64,000 bases of DNA from Malurus cyaneus samueli (taxonomy: Eukaryota; Chordata; Aves; Passeriformes; Maluridae), in the NCBI GenBank assembly GCA_009741485.1, contig CM019236.1, forward strand, positions 37,484,732 through 37,548,731. Reading direction: 5' to 3'. Position 1 is the stretch's first letter, and every line of letters begins with the position of its first letter. The notes beneath the pieces are model-generated. The model did not search any database, had not been told where the DNA came from, and saw only the letters and a list, made by a program, of their open reading frames with translations. Below are positions 51,570-63,789 of the stretch, piece by piece. A program made the translations under genes and the position numbers.

Positions 51570-54024
51570 TGGTATTAGTGTAATCCAAAGTCTTCCACTT
51601 ACTGAGAATCTGTTCTTAATTATTACATTGGTAGGAGCCAAAGGCAATGTAGAGAGAAGCCTATATAGTACCTCAATATATCATAAAATTTTCTATTGTG
51701 AAACAGTGATTTTCTAAGAAGGAAGAAAAGGCAGAAAATGCAGATATCAATTTATTTGTTTATAGACATTGTTTTTAAAAAATATTTGCTGTATCCATTT
51801 TCTAAGTAACATTGATTTCAGGCCTAGAAGGGACTTGGGGTTTAGGTGGACATAAAGTACAGCACTGAGTATTTTAACACAAAAAGTCAGTATTTCCAAA
51901 GACAATTAACTATTTGAATATACTCAATGTTCACACCACCTCTTAAGCTCAGGCACGTACTATCTTGAAATAGAGTGTTGCTTAGAAGTTGCATGGTCTT
52001 GTCATTATCTCTTTATCCCGACTGCAAAGAACAGTCACTGTTAATTTTAGCTCCTTTCACGATTCTTTGGCTTCCCTGGCAGCTTTTTTGGCATCTAAGC
52101 TTACTCTTTATTTGATTTGTAAAAATATTCAGGATATGCCTCAAAAGTCTGTTTGTGCTGTGAACATTAACTGATACATTTAGACAACAATAACTATTTT
52201 ACCCTAAAGCAGTGTTTCAGCTGTCTACAAAAACTTCATAGTCTAGTTGGAAGATGTCACGGGCTTTGATGCTCAGCAGAAAATACTTCAGTAATCTCTT
52301 CAACTGCAATCAACAGCCAGCAATTTCTGCTAGAATTTGGCATGTGTATAGCAGAATGGAATCGTTGGAGCACATGTGCAATGTGTGTCAGCTCATGTCC
52401 ACCCTTCAATCTGGGACATAAATAAAACTATGTAATGTGCACTGTAGGAGGGATTTAGATTACCCCTCGGAGTGTGGTGCTACTCTGCTCAAGTATACGT
52501 AGCATGTGTTTTGAGCAGTATGGCTCTGAGCGGGAAGCTATAGGGAAAATGTCAAAATTTTTGCTGAATTTTTGGTTTAGGACTTTAATTTTAGACAGAA
52601 TTACTAGGGTGGGTGGTAGGGGAAAACAATGAGTGGAAAAACTCATGAAAAAGTTATGCTTCAATTCTGGTGTCCTAGGACAGGATGAAGTGACTGGTTT
52701 CCTGTGGCCTCGGGGAATGCCTGAAATGAAGTGAAGCAGTGGTGTTCGCAGGAGCTGTGTGCAGTAGTCTGCACCTCACTGCACTATTGGGGCACGTTTT
52801 CCTGAGAAGTTTATGATGCAACCTCAACATCTCCCAGGCAGAATATTTGATAGAATATGTTTCTCCAGTGCTCCGCTGAGAGTTAATGGCAGTAGCATTG
52901 TATAAATTGTGCCATTGTCCTTATTTGTGTTAGCTGGTTTGTTTTAAAGCAAAGGGAAACCAAAAAGAAACACTACATTTAAGTTAAATTCTGGGAGAAG
53001 AGCTTTGTCTTCTTAAAAGAAAATGTTGCAAGACAGCAGTATTTTCTTGCTTCAATCTCTCCTTTTTATCTTTTTATTTTTATTTTTTTTTTAAAAAAAA
53101 AAGCAGCAAAATATACAACTGTTGAACCAGCTCTAATAGGGCACTTTTTGCAATAATGTCGGAGCGCTTTGGTCATAGGATCTGTGCTGAAGCACTGAAT
53201 TCAGTCTGATCAAAGGATGTTCAACAGGATATTTTAATTTACTCTTTTTAGGTGTGCTTTCTGCCATTACAAAACATAGCAGATCCTCTGCGACATAGGG
53301 AGACAGTGGGTAGTGATGCCGTCCCAAAATGCATCTTAAACGATCTGTGACTTTTCTTCATGTGATAATGTTGTATGAATGTAAAAGGAAAAAAATTGTA
53401 GTTTTATTACTGATCACTTGGAAAGTCTGGCCCTAGAATTTTTAAAAATGCCTAAGGTTTTTATAGTTTAGTTGTTCATGTGAGAATAGACAGTGTTTTC
53501 ATGGCTTGTGTTCCTTTGCCCCCCAGGCTGAACAGCACAGTATTACTCTATTCTTTCTCCATGTGTAACGTTATGGTTTGGCTAGTGTGTATTATTTCAA
53601 GCCTCTTTTTGCATAGAGAATGTCTGTAAAAGAGACTGTGGAAAATGTGCTTTGAATACTGATCTGTTAGAATTTAAGCACTGGAAAACACTTCGGTCCC
53701 GAGCGTGACTGTTAAGGAGTGTTTCATAGTTCCAGCTCTGTTCGGATGTCAAAGCATGAAGATCCATTCCTGAAGTATTTCTTTGTTCCTCTCTATGTTA
53801 CTGACACAAAATGCAGTTTTATGTCAATGACCTTAGTATTAGCAATGACTTTGGGAAACAACTTCCATTTTATTCCATAGTTTAGAATTCTTGCTACAAC
53901 TATAGGATTCGCCTCAGTTTGGTATCCTTCCCATCTGTCAAAATACAAAAAACCCCAAACAGCAACAACAAACAACATAGAAAATTCTTCTGTTTTTTTC
54001 AGTGTTGCTTGGGCTTATAGAAAT

Positions 54025-54180
54025 TGCTGAGTTTTTTTTCTTGTTTTTTTGGTGTGTTTTTTGTTTGTATTCTTTATTTCATTTTGTTTAGATTTTTTTT
54101 TTGTTTGCTTTGCTGGTTTTGTTTGGATTGGTTGTTTGGTTTGGTTTTGGTTGGGTTTTTTTTTTTTTGTTTTTTTTTGT
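54025..54180 (+). repeat. T/G-rich low-complexity tract
   Basis: Long T runs separated by single or double Gs (GTTTG, TTGGTTTGG words). The lysine/glutamine/threonine-rich open frame on the minus strand here is a composition artefact. Confidence 0.9.
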
Positions 54181-54334
54181 GCTAAATGTGGCCTTTTCAG
54201 AACCTGAGGACAGATCATTGTCTGCTGTCTTCAGCTGACACTGTGAAATACTTAACTGTGATTATCCCAGTGGTAAGGTAGTGGCAGGTAAAAGTAATTT
54301 CACACAAATTCCATTCTGCTTGAAAAAAAAGGGG

Positions 54335-54358
54335 TTTGATTTTGATTTTGATTTTGAT
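54335..54358 (+). repeat. Hexanucleotide repeat (TTTGAT)n
   Basis: Four perfect copies of the 6-bp unit. Confidence 0.9.
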
Positions 54359-56344
54359 GCGCTGAAATTCTACCCCATCAGAAAGAGTGGTGGCCCAAGA
54401 GAGTTGGCAGTGAAGTCTTCTGCACCTGGAATGCTTAGTAGGTTCCAGGTTGACACTAGAAATCACCATCTCCTTGTATTCTTTTATGTGCTTTCTTGTA
54501 TGAGCTTTATGGATACTTGACTTCATTTTGTATCAAAACTTGCTGTTTTTTAAATGAAATATAGTGGTCAGATGATGCACTGTTGTTGACTAAACAAGAC
54601 TTGTTTCTTGTTGTTTTAGTTGTGTCTTTTTGGAGTGTGATGAGAGAAGAGTATGGTTTGCTTTATGCATGAACCTTTTTTTTTCCCCCTTATTTTTAAA
54701 ATCTGGAATTGGTGTAAACTTAGGAGTTGCTGGTTTTTGTGCTGCCTTATCTGAGTCATCACATCTAAGCAGTATTTTGCTGTAAAGTTGTCAGCAAGGG
54801 CCTTCAGCTTTCCTAGGTAGTTGCGTGTGATAACTTTGAATACAGTCATTTTGTTCTTAAAAACAGAGAAGAGGGTTGTGTTTATCAGCTCTCAGAGTAC
54901 TAGTTTACTACTTTGGGAAGATGTGAATATGTCAAAATAATTTCAAATTCACATGTGTTTTTCCTAAACTCATAATCCTTTACATACATGGTAAATCATG
55001 CATCAAAACAAAATTGCTGCTGTGTTTCAGTGTCATAAGAAGAAACTCATTTTCACATGGAACCAGCTGTTACAGGGGACAAGCTCCACCATGCCCCATG
55101 AACATTTTGGAAAGGCAAGGAAACAGCATTTATGGCAGATGCTGGAGTTGGTCCTTGTGACCACCCAGAACTTCAAGAGCTTGATGATCCCCTCATTGTG
55201 TGGCTGTCACTGAGAGATGGCTAACATAATTGGGAGCTGGAACTGCGTTTTTGTTGGCCTCTTGATCAGAAAAATTGCCCTATCAGGAGATGTCTGCAAC
55301 ATCAAGTGAATGCTACTGTTCTTTTAAACATATTTATACTGGTCAGTATGAAACTATAAGTAACCTCTTACTATTTTGTGTCAAAGTGCCAGTTGCAGGG
55401 CCGGACCCCTGCTTTTTAACTGCTGATTCAAACAAATAGTAGTTGCTCTTAGCAACTGAATGGCCAAACCGGATTTAGAATGAATTATAAAGTTTCCATA
55501 GCTTCAAAGTTTATTGGTAGTCTTAGTACCTCACACTATTTCTTTTCCTGTCTTCCCACCACGTAATCATGAAGCTAAATCTATTTCTGGCTACTTTCAA
55601 GAGGTACTAAAAATTATGGTTCTAGTTTGCAGCCAGGGTTTATTTAAGGAAAAGAGAAGCAGAGGGAAATTTGCCTTCAGGGGACTTGCATAAAATCTCT
55701 TTGTTTCTCCTCTTTTCTTTCAAGCTTTTCCCTAAGTCTTTGAGCAGCATGACAAGGTCAGACAACAACCTGGAAATAAATCGAGATATGGAAGAGCTCA
55801 ACTGAATACTTTAAAAGATCTTCTTTTGCTCCTGATTTGCTTGTATTTTTAAACTTTTTTTTTTTTTAGGTCCTTCAGTGTTGTTGTTGAATAAAATACA
55901 AAGATTGCAGCCTCTTGAGACTCTGAGGTGTGGATATTCCTAAAGGAGTTTTCTCAATTATTATGAGACTGTTGGTATTTCAGAGATTGAAACAAATACC
56001 ACTGGTTTCAATATCATATGTATTTCTCTAAAAGTAAGTAATATGATACAGAGTATTCTCTCTGTGTTGCAAATAAGAGCACACTATGGTTATACTACTT
56101 TTCAGATTCCAGATTAAAACTTTTAGCTGTTTCAGGCTTGGGTTTTTTTCCCCTCAGCCTAACATCCAGGTGAAAAGCAACATCTCTGTGCTTTTGATTA
56201 CCACTGATCATATTTGGATATATCAATAAATTTCTGATTCTACAAACCCTTAAACAGTCCTGTTGGCTAAATGTGTGGTGTTCTGAGAGCATAGTTATGT
56301 GATGTGGCATGAATGGTTTCTATTTGACAGATGAGAAATTATAA

Positions 56345-56612
56345 GACAAGGAGTAATGGATACAAATTGAAAGAGGGGAAAATTAGATTAGGTAGCAGGA
56401 AGAAATTCTTTACTGTGAGGGTGGTGAGACACTGGCACAGGTTGCTCAGGAAGGATGTGGGTATTCCAAACTGGCAGGTTTTAAGGCGAGGCTGGATGGA
56501 GTGCTGAGCAACTTGGTCTAGTTGCCAGTGACCCCGCCTGTGGCACGAGGTGTTGGGACTACATGATCTTTAAGGTCCATTCTAACCCCTTAACATTCTA
56601 TGATCCTATATT
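56345..56612 (+). mobile_element. CR1 LINE 3' end (plus strand)
   Basis: Plus orientation. Landmarks are GGTAGCAGGAAGAAATTCTT, GAGGGTGGTGAGACACTGGC, and the terminal GATCTTTAAGGTCCATTCTAAC followed shortly by ATTCTATGATCC-like terminal repeats. About 270 bp, 5'-truncated as most CR1 copies are. This end is better preserved than that of the CR1 at 12322. Confidence 0.93.
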
Positions 56613-57108
56613 TGAATGAACTTATAAATGTAGCTTTTGTTTGGTTATCTGTTCACAGAGATAATAGACATTCATATAGAACCAAGTTCAACTGTGGCAT
56701 GAAAAGACTGTAGAGAGAAAAGGGCGCTTCTAAAGAACCTGCTCTGATTGTGTGTTCTGTGTAATCATAGCTCACATGTACAGCTCAGAAGTAACAGAAA
56801 GGGCACCTGAGCCTGACAGAAAACAGGAACTTTGTTTCACATATTCGGGAATGATTTGGTTGCTAAATTAATACCTACTTATTTGGCTGCTGAATATACA
56901 AGAATGCAGTCAAAGAAGTCATCCAGAAAGAGATGTTTTGAGCCTAAATTCAGTAAGTTAATGTGGCTTTACCCTTCTAATTGTGCTTTATATTTCTGCT
57001 GAATAGGCTGCTGCAACAAAAAGGATCTAGAATGGGGTAGTCAATGGGCTTATGGTACAGAGGTTGGAGTTATAAATACAGTGCTAAGTAAGATTTGTGG
57101 TATTTTGG
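56613..57108. other. Unique spacer between two CR1 copies
   Basis: About 500 bp without recognisable features, between two CR1 3' ends that face each other. Confidence 0.6.
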
Positions 57109-57360
57109 AAAATCATAGAGTTGCCAATGATTAGGGTTGGAAGAGACCTTTAAAGGTAATCTAGTGCACTAATCTAGTGCATGGTCCTGCCATGGGCAGT
57201 GACATCTTCTACTAGATCAAGAGTATCCTTGAATCTTATGCTTGCATCTATCTAGTTGTTGCCAACCAGTGTCTTAATGAGTGCTCACTACTGGTTTGTG
57301 TAAGGCGCACAAGTATCAGGTCAAGCCAAACCTTTCCTCTAGGATCCAGCTTTCATTTTA
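57109..57360 (-). mobile_element. CR1 LINE 3' end (minus strand)
   Basis: On the plus strand it begins ATCATAGAGTTGCCAATGAT and continues AGGGTTGGAAGAGACCTTTA, the reverse complement of the CR1 3' terminus, then the eroded 3' UTR (CATGGGCAGTGACATCTTCT and onwards). It contains a small local duplication (CTAGTGCA twice at about 57160-57181). The upstream border is gradual. Confidence 0.9.
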
Positions 57361-60297
57361 AACTTAAAATTAGGCCTGAGGCTTTGCCCAGAGTGTCAGT
57401 ACTATGCACCAGATCTGTGGCTCTTAGAGGCAGATCCCTTGTGGCTAGGTTGTGCAGGGCTGTGCCAGCTGTCCTGTAAAGAGGCTCCTAAGATCAGAAA
57501 CCCTTCCTTCTCTTTGCCAGAGTTATAAAGTGCAAGACAAAGATCTGACCGTATGTTTCCAGTTGCGCAGAAGGTTTCTGTGGCTCTTTGTTGTCTTAGA
57601 AATAAAATAGTTTTCCTGTGACATAAAGCAGCATGATAACACTTCGAGCACTTTTTGGGATTATTGCATCTTACTTTTCTGAGAAGGAAACTTCTGTTAA
57701 CTTCAGGTGTTATGAAGCCTGATACAACTTTGACATGGAGAGAAAGCCATCATGTGGAAGCAGTAGGCTAACTTTATGGGCACAGCATGTGAAATTGTCC
57801 TGGTGGGGCCATTTTTATATAGTTCTTTGATCCTGTCTGTGTTTTGGTCTGACCATAAACACTGCATTTACAGTCATGGCCATATGAATGATCTGAAAGA
57901 TGGTGTGATTGTCATGGGATTAAATTACTCACTGAGATTTGCAATGAATGAATTCTGGATCTCTTGCTTGCAAATGAAGCTATTTCTCTGAAAATGCAGT
58001 TGAAAGCTTAGAGGATATGACTACGTTTTTGCCTAGTTGCAAAAGTTTCACTAGCTGTTTTAATCAGAAATTCATAACTCTCTGGGATCACACTGGAAAC
58101 TGCTATAGCATGCCTCTGTACAAACAACAGGCAACAATCTTGTTGAACAGATTTCTGTGTTAGTAATATTACCTACACCAAGACAACGTTCTCTTTTCCT
58201 TGATGAAAGGAAAAAATGTACTATTTCCAGGAAGGCACCGGTCAATAAGATACCTGGCTATCTTGTTTACTGTAATAAGCAGGGGAAGTAATTTTAGTTC
58301 ATGCCACTTGCAGAAGTATTTTCCATGAGTGAATATATTCTCAGAATTTTCAGACATTAGGTAATAGTATATTTTCCTGTTTGTTTTATGGGGGGTTAAA
58401 GTGTAATTTACAGGGAGATGCCAGTTTTTGCTGAAACTTTATTTTTTTATTTCTAAGAGTGGAGCCAGCTTCATCTTACAGTATTTCCTGACCTGTGTAT
58501 TGAATTTTTGTTTTAAAGAGAAAGCTGTGAAGAACATGAGAGCAGGAGTGTCAGGAGTGTGTGTGGTGGCATTACTTGCTATCCACAGATGGCAATTTGT
58601 GAGTTTAAATAAACACCAGCCAGGAAAACTTAGATGTATCAGCTAGAAACAGCAAGCAGTTCCACCATGTTGATTATGGAGAGGGTACTTGGGCGTTGCC
58701 TAAGGCTGTTTGTCTCTAAGTGATAGATACATCTAGTTGTTTTTTCTTAAAAGGAGAGCACTAACAATACACTAGCCATGCCATGAATTTTTGCATAAGA
58801 AGAAAGCATCTCTTTGTATCTTGATGGTAGGCTCTTTGTGGGTTATCTCATGATACCTGCCCTCAGTGTGCAGCAGGAGTGGCAGGCAAAGAGGAGCAGA
58901 CTCAACCCTCTGAACGGAATTATTAGTCTAATTAGGTGTTCCTCAATCAGTGATTTTAACTGTCTTAATTCATTGTTTTAATTTGGTTGTCAGTATTTAC
59001 CTTCCATTTTGAAAGGAACAGTGGAAGTCGAAGAATTAGGAAGTTTAACAGTCGTGTGCCTTGATTTTCTAACTGTCTTAATGGAGTCCTCTATGTAATT
59101 GTGGAAGAGCTGAAGCTAAGAAGTGTCTTTATTCAGAAACTGTTTTGAAAATCTCTGAAATATGGGAGTTCAGTTTGTATCTCAGACACAACTAGTCTCT
59201 GTCTATTTTGACATTTTTGATCATAGTTTTTGTCTTGCTTGTTGTTACTCACAAAGGAATGTCTTCTATGCACAGGAGAAATTACCAACAACCACTACTA
59301 ATATTAAAAGTAGTCCTGGATTGAAAGTTGTCAGAATCATAACAATAGTAATTAGGTATTAATTATTAGTACAGTATAGCATTGTTGCTGCTATTAAATG
59401 TAGAATTTGAAAGCAGACTATAGTGGGAAAACACATCAGACTTCTCAGTGTTGGGCTGCATTAATGGCAGAATCTCATCAATGTGGGGAATACACCAGAT
59501 ATTTTCTCACAGATGGTAATTTGGCACGCATGACATGCATGAGGATCTGGATTCTTCCACTTTTCAGTCTCTAGGCAATCTACAAGTCTAAGAACTAAAT
59601 GTAATGTGATAACAGTGTAATAGTACAAATCCCTTGTGTAATGCCTATGGTAATGCAAACAAGTTTTCAGCATACTCAGTCTGTGTTGCAAATGTGGCTG
59701 TAGAACTAGGAATTGTAGTTGTGAGCTACCGAGTACTTAATCTTTCTGTAACACTGTTCAAGAATAACTGAATTAATTTAAGCTTCCTGAATGGAAACAA
59801 AATCATGCACAAATCAGATTAGTAGGAGCCTGCAATGAGAGTTCCTATTGCAAATGTCTGTTGCAAATAGATGTTTATCTTAAATTGTTGCTTCAAAGAG
59901 AGATGTTTTTAAAAATTTTAATATTTCTCTCCCTTGGATAACATCATACTGAGAAACCTGCAGTCTGAAGGACTGTGTCCAGGGAGCAGATGCATCATGG
60001 ATCAGGAGTGCAGCCGTTTGGCTTCGTGCACACATCTGTCGCACTGGGTACACTCATCCATAAGGACCACCTACAGGGAGGGAGGGTGTAATTCGATTTC
60101 CATGCTCATTCAATCCCATGTCTTTCAATGCTGATAGTTGTGAGGGCAGATTTTGCCATATGGATGGCTTTTCAGTGGGACGAAGTGAGGCACCTCTATT
60201 TTTTGTTTGTTGGTTGGTTTGGTTTTTTTGGTATTGCTTTCTTCAGAAAGAAACTATCAATATTTAAGTGTCTCTCTCCCATTTGGTAATTTTTTTC

Positions 60298-60322
60298 TTT
60301 TTTTTTTTTTTTTTTTTTTTTT
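60298..60322 (+). repeat. Poly(T) run, 25 bp
   Basis: Twenty-five uninterrupted Ts. No reverse-complement poly(A) signal lies close beside it, so it is not taken as a retrocopy tail. Confidence 0.9.
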
Positions 60323-61008
60323 GCATAAACATCATATGCCAAAAGTACATTTATCCTGTTGCATCTTCAGCATCACAAACTAAAGCTGGACATCAGAACT
60401 CAGACACACACACATTCATTTCCCTAACTTAGAAGCCAAGATTCACACAGCTTACCAGCGGCTCACAACTGTCTGAATTTGTTCCTAAAGCCTATCAGGA
60501 ATAGTACAAAAACTGGAGAAAATCCCCCCATTCTGCCACTGTTGTACAAGCAAAAATATTGGAGATATGACTATGTTAAGGTGTCAGGACTTGCTTCAAA
60601 ATGTGTGTGTAAATAAAAACCCCTCATTTTCCTCATGTGATGAATTACTGCAAGAGTACGTAGTATTTTGATTTTATAGCCAAGATGTAAATTGTAAGCC
60701 TTTAAAAGTTCCTATTTTCAGAGTTTCCTCATGCAAATCTGGCTGTTTCTCGTTGCTGAAATCAAGGCTTCGCATTTGTCTATTTGCCTTCATGGCCACA
60801 AATATTTTTTCTAAAGCATTTAGAAACATCTAAAGTCAATTTACAAGAAGAAATTTTTTGAACAGATCTCCAGTGACACAAAAATATATCAGAAAATGCC
60901 TTAATAATACCAATGTGCTTTTGGTTTAGATTCCAGTGCAGCTTCCTGCAAGTTTCCAAAAACCTTTTGTGTTACCAGTTGGAAAATATAACTACTGAAT
61001 TTCATTAC

Positions 61009-61056
61009 TGGCATGTAGGTTACATAATTTTATTGGCATGTAGGTTACATAATTTT
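61009..61056 (+). repeat. Tandem duplication, 25-bp unit, two copies
   Basis: TGGCATGTAGGTTACATAAT followed by TTT(T)A occurs at 61009 and again at 61034. The copies are essentially identical over 23 bp, which suggests a recent slippage duplication. Confidence 0.95.
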
Positions 61057-63789
61057 GTGCTGCTCTGCACATTTATATTATTTTTCAACCTTTTTATTTC
61101 TATATATAAAATTAGTTTGACCCATACCAGTACACCTGGTATTACCAAATAAGAATTGACACGGTGTGCAAATGTCATCCGTAATAAAATCCATGAATAA
61201 TGGGAATGTGCAATGTGTTGACTTCAACCTCCACCAAATTTGAACAAGTCTGTTCCCTGCAGCACTATGTTTTATGTTATGCTCTTGAATGTTTTCATGT
61301 TTCAGCATTGCACTGAAAGTTTAAAGTTAACCAAAGAATATAAAATGTCAAAATAAATATAAATTATCACAGTGTGTATATTTTTAAATGATTACTTAAA
61401 GGTCTTGTGTGCCCCACCCTACAATCCTTGCAGATGAGTTTCGCTGAAATCTGTGGGAATTTTGTCTCAACAAGTACTGCTGCTAAAATTGAGTTTGTTA
61501 TGTGTGAAATACTTCACGTATAAATCTAGTACAAAGCAAGGCAGTTGCACCTCAGATTCCCTAGATTCTGTTAACAAGTCTGGTTTAAATAGTCCACACA
61601 GGATATCAGAAAATGAAATCATTGTTAATGTTCACGACAAAAACGTGTTTGATGTTAATATTGTCAGAAATAACTTGTCACCTATTTTTTGTTATTTCTG
61701 TTTCTCTAACTTTGTTGTTACAAGATGGTTCTCTGATGTCCTTTTCAGAAGTTTTAACCTGAAGTCAGTTTAGTCAAATCTGTTCTGTCAACATTCATCA
61801 GCTGTTGCAAGTATCCGTTCATTGTATTTTATTTTAAATGCTGTGTTACTTGTTCTTGAAGCATTTGCATTAAATGGATTTACAATTTTCCCAGTAATGC
61901 CATATGCACACCTGTCAGAAAAATAGTGCAAAACTGTATTAGCATTTTACATCAGCTCCTGCTAGTTTGCTCTGCAAAGCACAGTTTGTTTGCAAGTTGT
62001 GATGAAGCTGCAAGTATGCAAAAAATGTATGTTTCAGATATCTGAGCGGTGGGTTTCTTGTCACTCCATTGAAGATGTAATAAAATCGGTATTTAAAAAT
62101 ATTAGGATGCATAGGAGTTTTTCTGTGTGTTTTTTGATTTGTATAATTGGGAAAAATTGATTTATAGTTAAATTCACTGTAGGATTCTTTCCAGAGTAGC
62201 GTTGTATCAGGAACAGCGACTAATTTTAAATACATGGCTAAGCTCTCTTATGTTGAATTAAAGTGCCCGTGATATTTACCTAATGTGTTTTTTGAAGTGT
62301 CACATTATATAATTTAATTGTGAAATTGTATGGCTAAGCTAATGTAGCTGGAAAATTAGCATCAAAGTTAATGTGAAAAAATACAGAGATTTGACTTGAG
62401 CCTGTAGTGTGCATGCTCTACTTCCTTTCTAATATTGTTTTTCTTCTTACTTTTCATTGAGTAATAAATCCATTTCAGTGAAGAGTCTTTCTATCTGCCT
62501 TTTGTAATAAGATCTTTGGGCATTGTTCAAATACAACCTAGCTGTGCAATACTGAAGGTTTTTGTATGAGAAATAGACAAGCAATATGGGAGGGGGGTGG
62601 TATACATATATATAATTCAGTTCAGCAAAAGCATTCTGTAGATGTTAGGTGGCATCATGCTCTGCCTTGAATTGTGCATCACTGCGTATTCCAACTTTGA
62701 ATTACAACCGAACTTAGTTGTTTCAGCCACAAAACCCAGATTTTTTTTTGTAGCGTATCCCAATTTCCCGCGATGTTCGGCTGTCTCTCTTACATAAACA
62801 ACACCCCGGAAAGCCTTTAGCCGGTGCTCGGGAGCTTTCCGCAATCCGAGAGGATCACGGATCACACATGCACTGTAGATATAGCACAGCTCTAAATTAC
62901 AGGGGTATACAGCAAGACAGATGAGTGTAACTAGATTTTGGATATGTAGAATTGTAAAGAAGAGACACAGAAGCTCGGTCAGGCTGCTGAGACCTCAAAA
63001 TATGGGAAAACATAGTTTCAAAGTTTCAAGACACCCACTTCTACCTGTTTAAATCACATATTGTCTGATTCTTTAAAGAATGGATTGTAGGTTATTCATT
63101 AGAGAAAAATGCGAGTTCTATAACTAACACACTTTTCCTTTTTTCTTTTTTTTTTTTTCTTTTTTTTTAAATTTTTTTTGTGTCTCGTGTGTTTGGGTTT
63201 TTTGTTTGCCTTGTTTTTCATTACATAGACATTGGGTTGCTTGGTTGGATTTCTTTTTCTTTGGTTTACGTGAATGGATTTTCCTCTATTTTTGTAATGT
63301 TTTCTTAATGTTTGACAACTTACTGTTTCCTCCGGACAGTCAGTTCCTCCAGTTGGGTTTTGTTTGTTTTTGAAATTACTCACAGCAATAGGGAGGAGGA
63401 AAAAAACTCAAAACAGTAATAATTTTTAAAAAAACCCTCTCCAGGAAACTGGGTTGTAAAACCACAAAATCTGGCAGGGTGTCAGAGCAGGGGGGAACTT
63501 TACATATTTTTATCTGAAACTGAGCTTTTAGAAAAAAAAAGGAAAATGAACCATACTTGCTCAAAGCAAGGGTTTTGGGAGGGAATAAATGGGAACAAAG
63601 ATTTGTGCCAAAAATTTAGAAAGAAACACTATGGGAAGCAAACGTTATGGGGGGAAAAAAAACCCTTGATCGATGAAATTTTCTTCCCTCCGCGAATCCA
63701 ACATTTCACCTTTCCACCACTTTTCAGCACCTCAGAGTTTTTTCCACATTTCAGAATATCTGAAGTTGAAACTCTATCTGGTTTCCCAT

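Larger units (their letters stand above)
38945..56344. other. Gene-poor intergenic or intronic DNA
   Basis: About 17 kb without recognisable exons. A somewhat less AT-rich block at about 44740-45290 holds open frames on both strands but no domain or paired splice sites. Two possible, very eroded CR1 ends (near 49095-49145 and 51825-51850) are too weak to call. The notable structure is the palindrome at 51462-51569. T/G-rich simple DNA occurs at 41130-41190 and 54025-54180. Confidence 0.55.
57361..63789. other. Gene-poor intergenic DNA upstream of the right CpG island
   Basis: AT-rich, with no recognised exon or transposon. It includes a T25 run (60298-60322), the tandem duplication at 61009-61056, a CpG-dense patch (62752-62862) and a T-rich simple tract (63130-63200). 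All open frames are short and lack domains. Confidence 0.55.

Noticed and set aside
54015..54218. Lys/Gln/Thr-rich minus-strand open frame
   Set aside because: It is a translation of a T/G-rich low-complexity tract.
60298..60322. Poly(T) run as the tail of a minus-strand retrocopy
   Set aside because: No reverse-complement AATAAA lies within the expected distance on the gene side, and no flanking duplication was seen.
63099..63383. Lys/Asn-rich minus-strand open frame of 94 codons
   Set aside because: It covers T-rich simple sequence and has no domain or exon signals.
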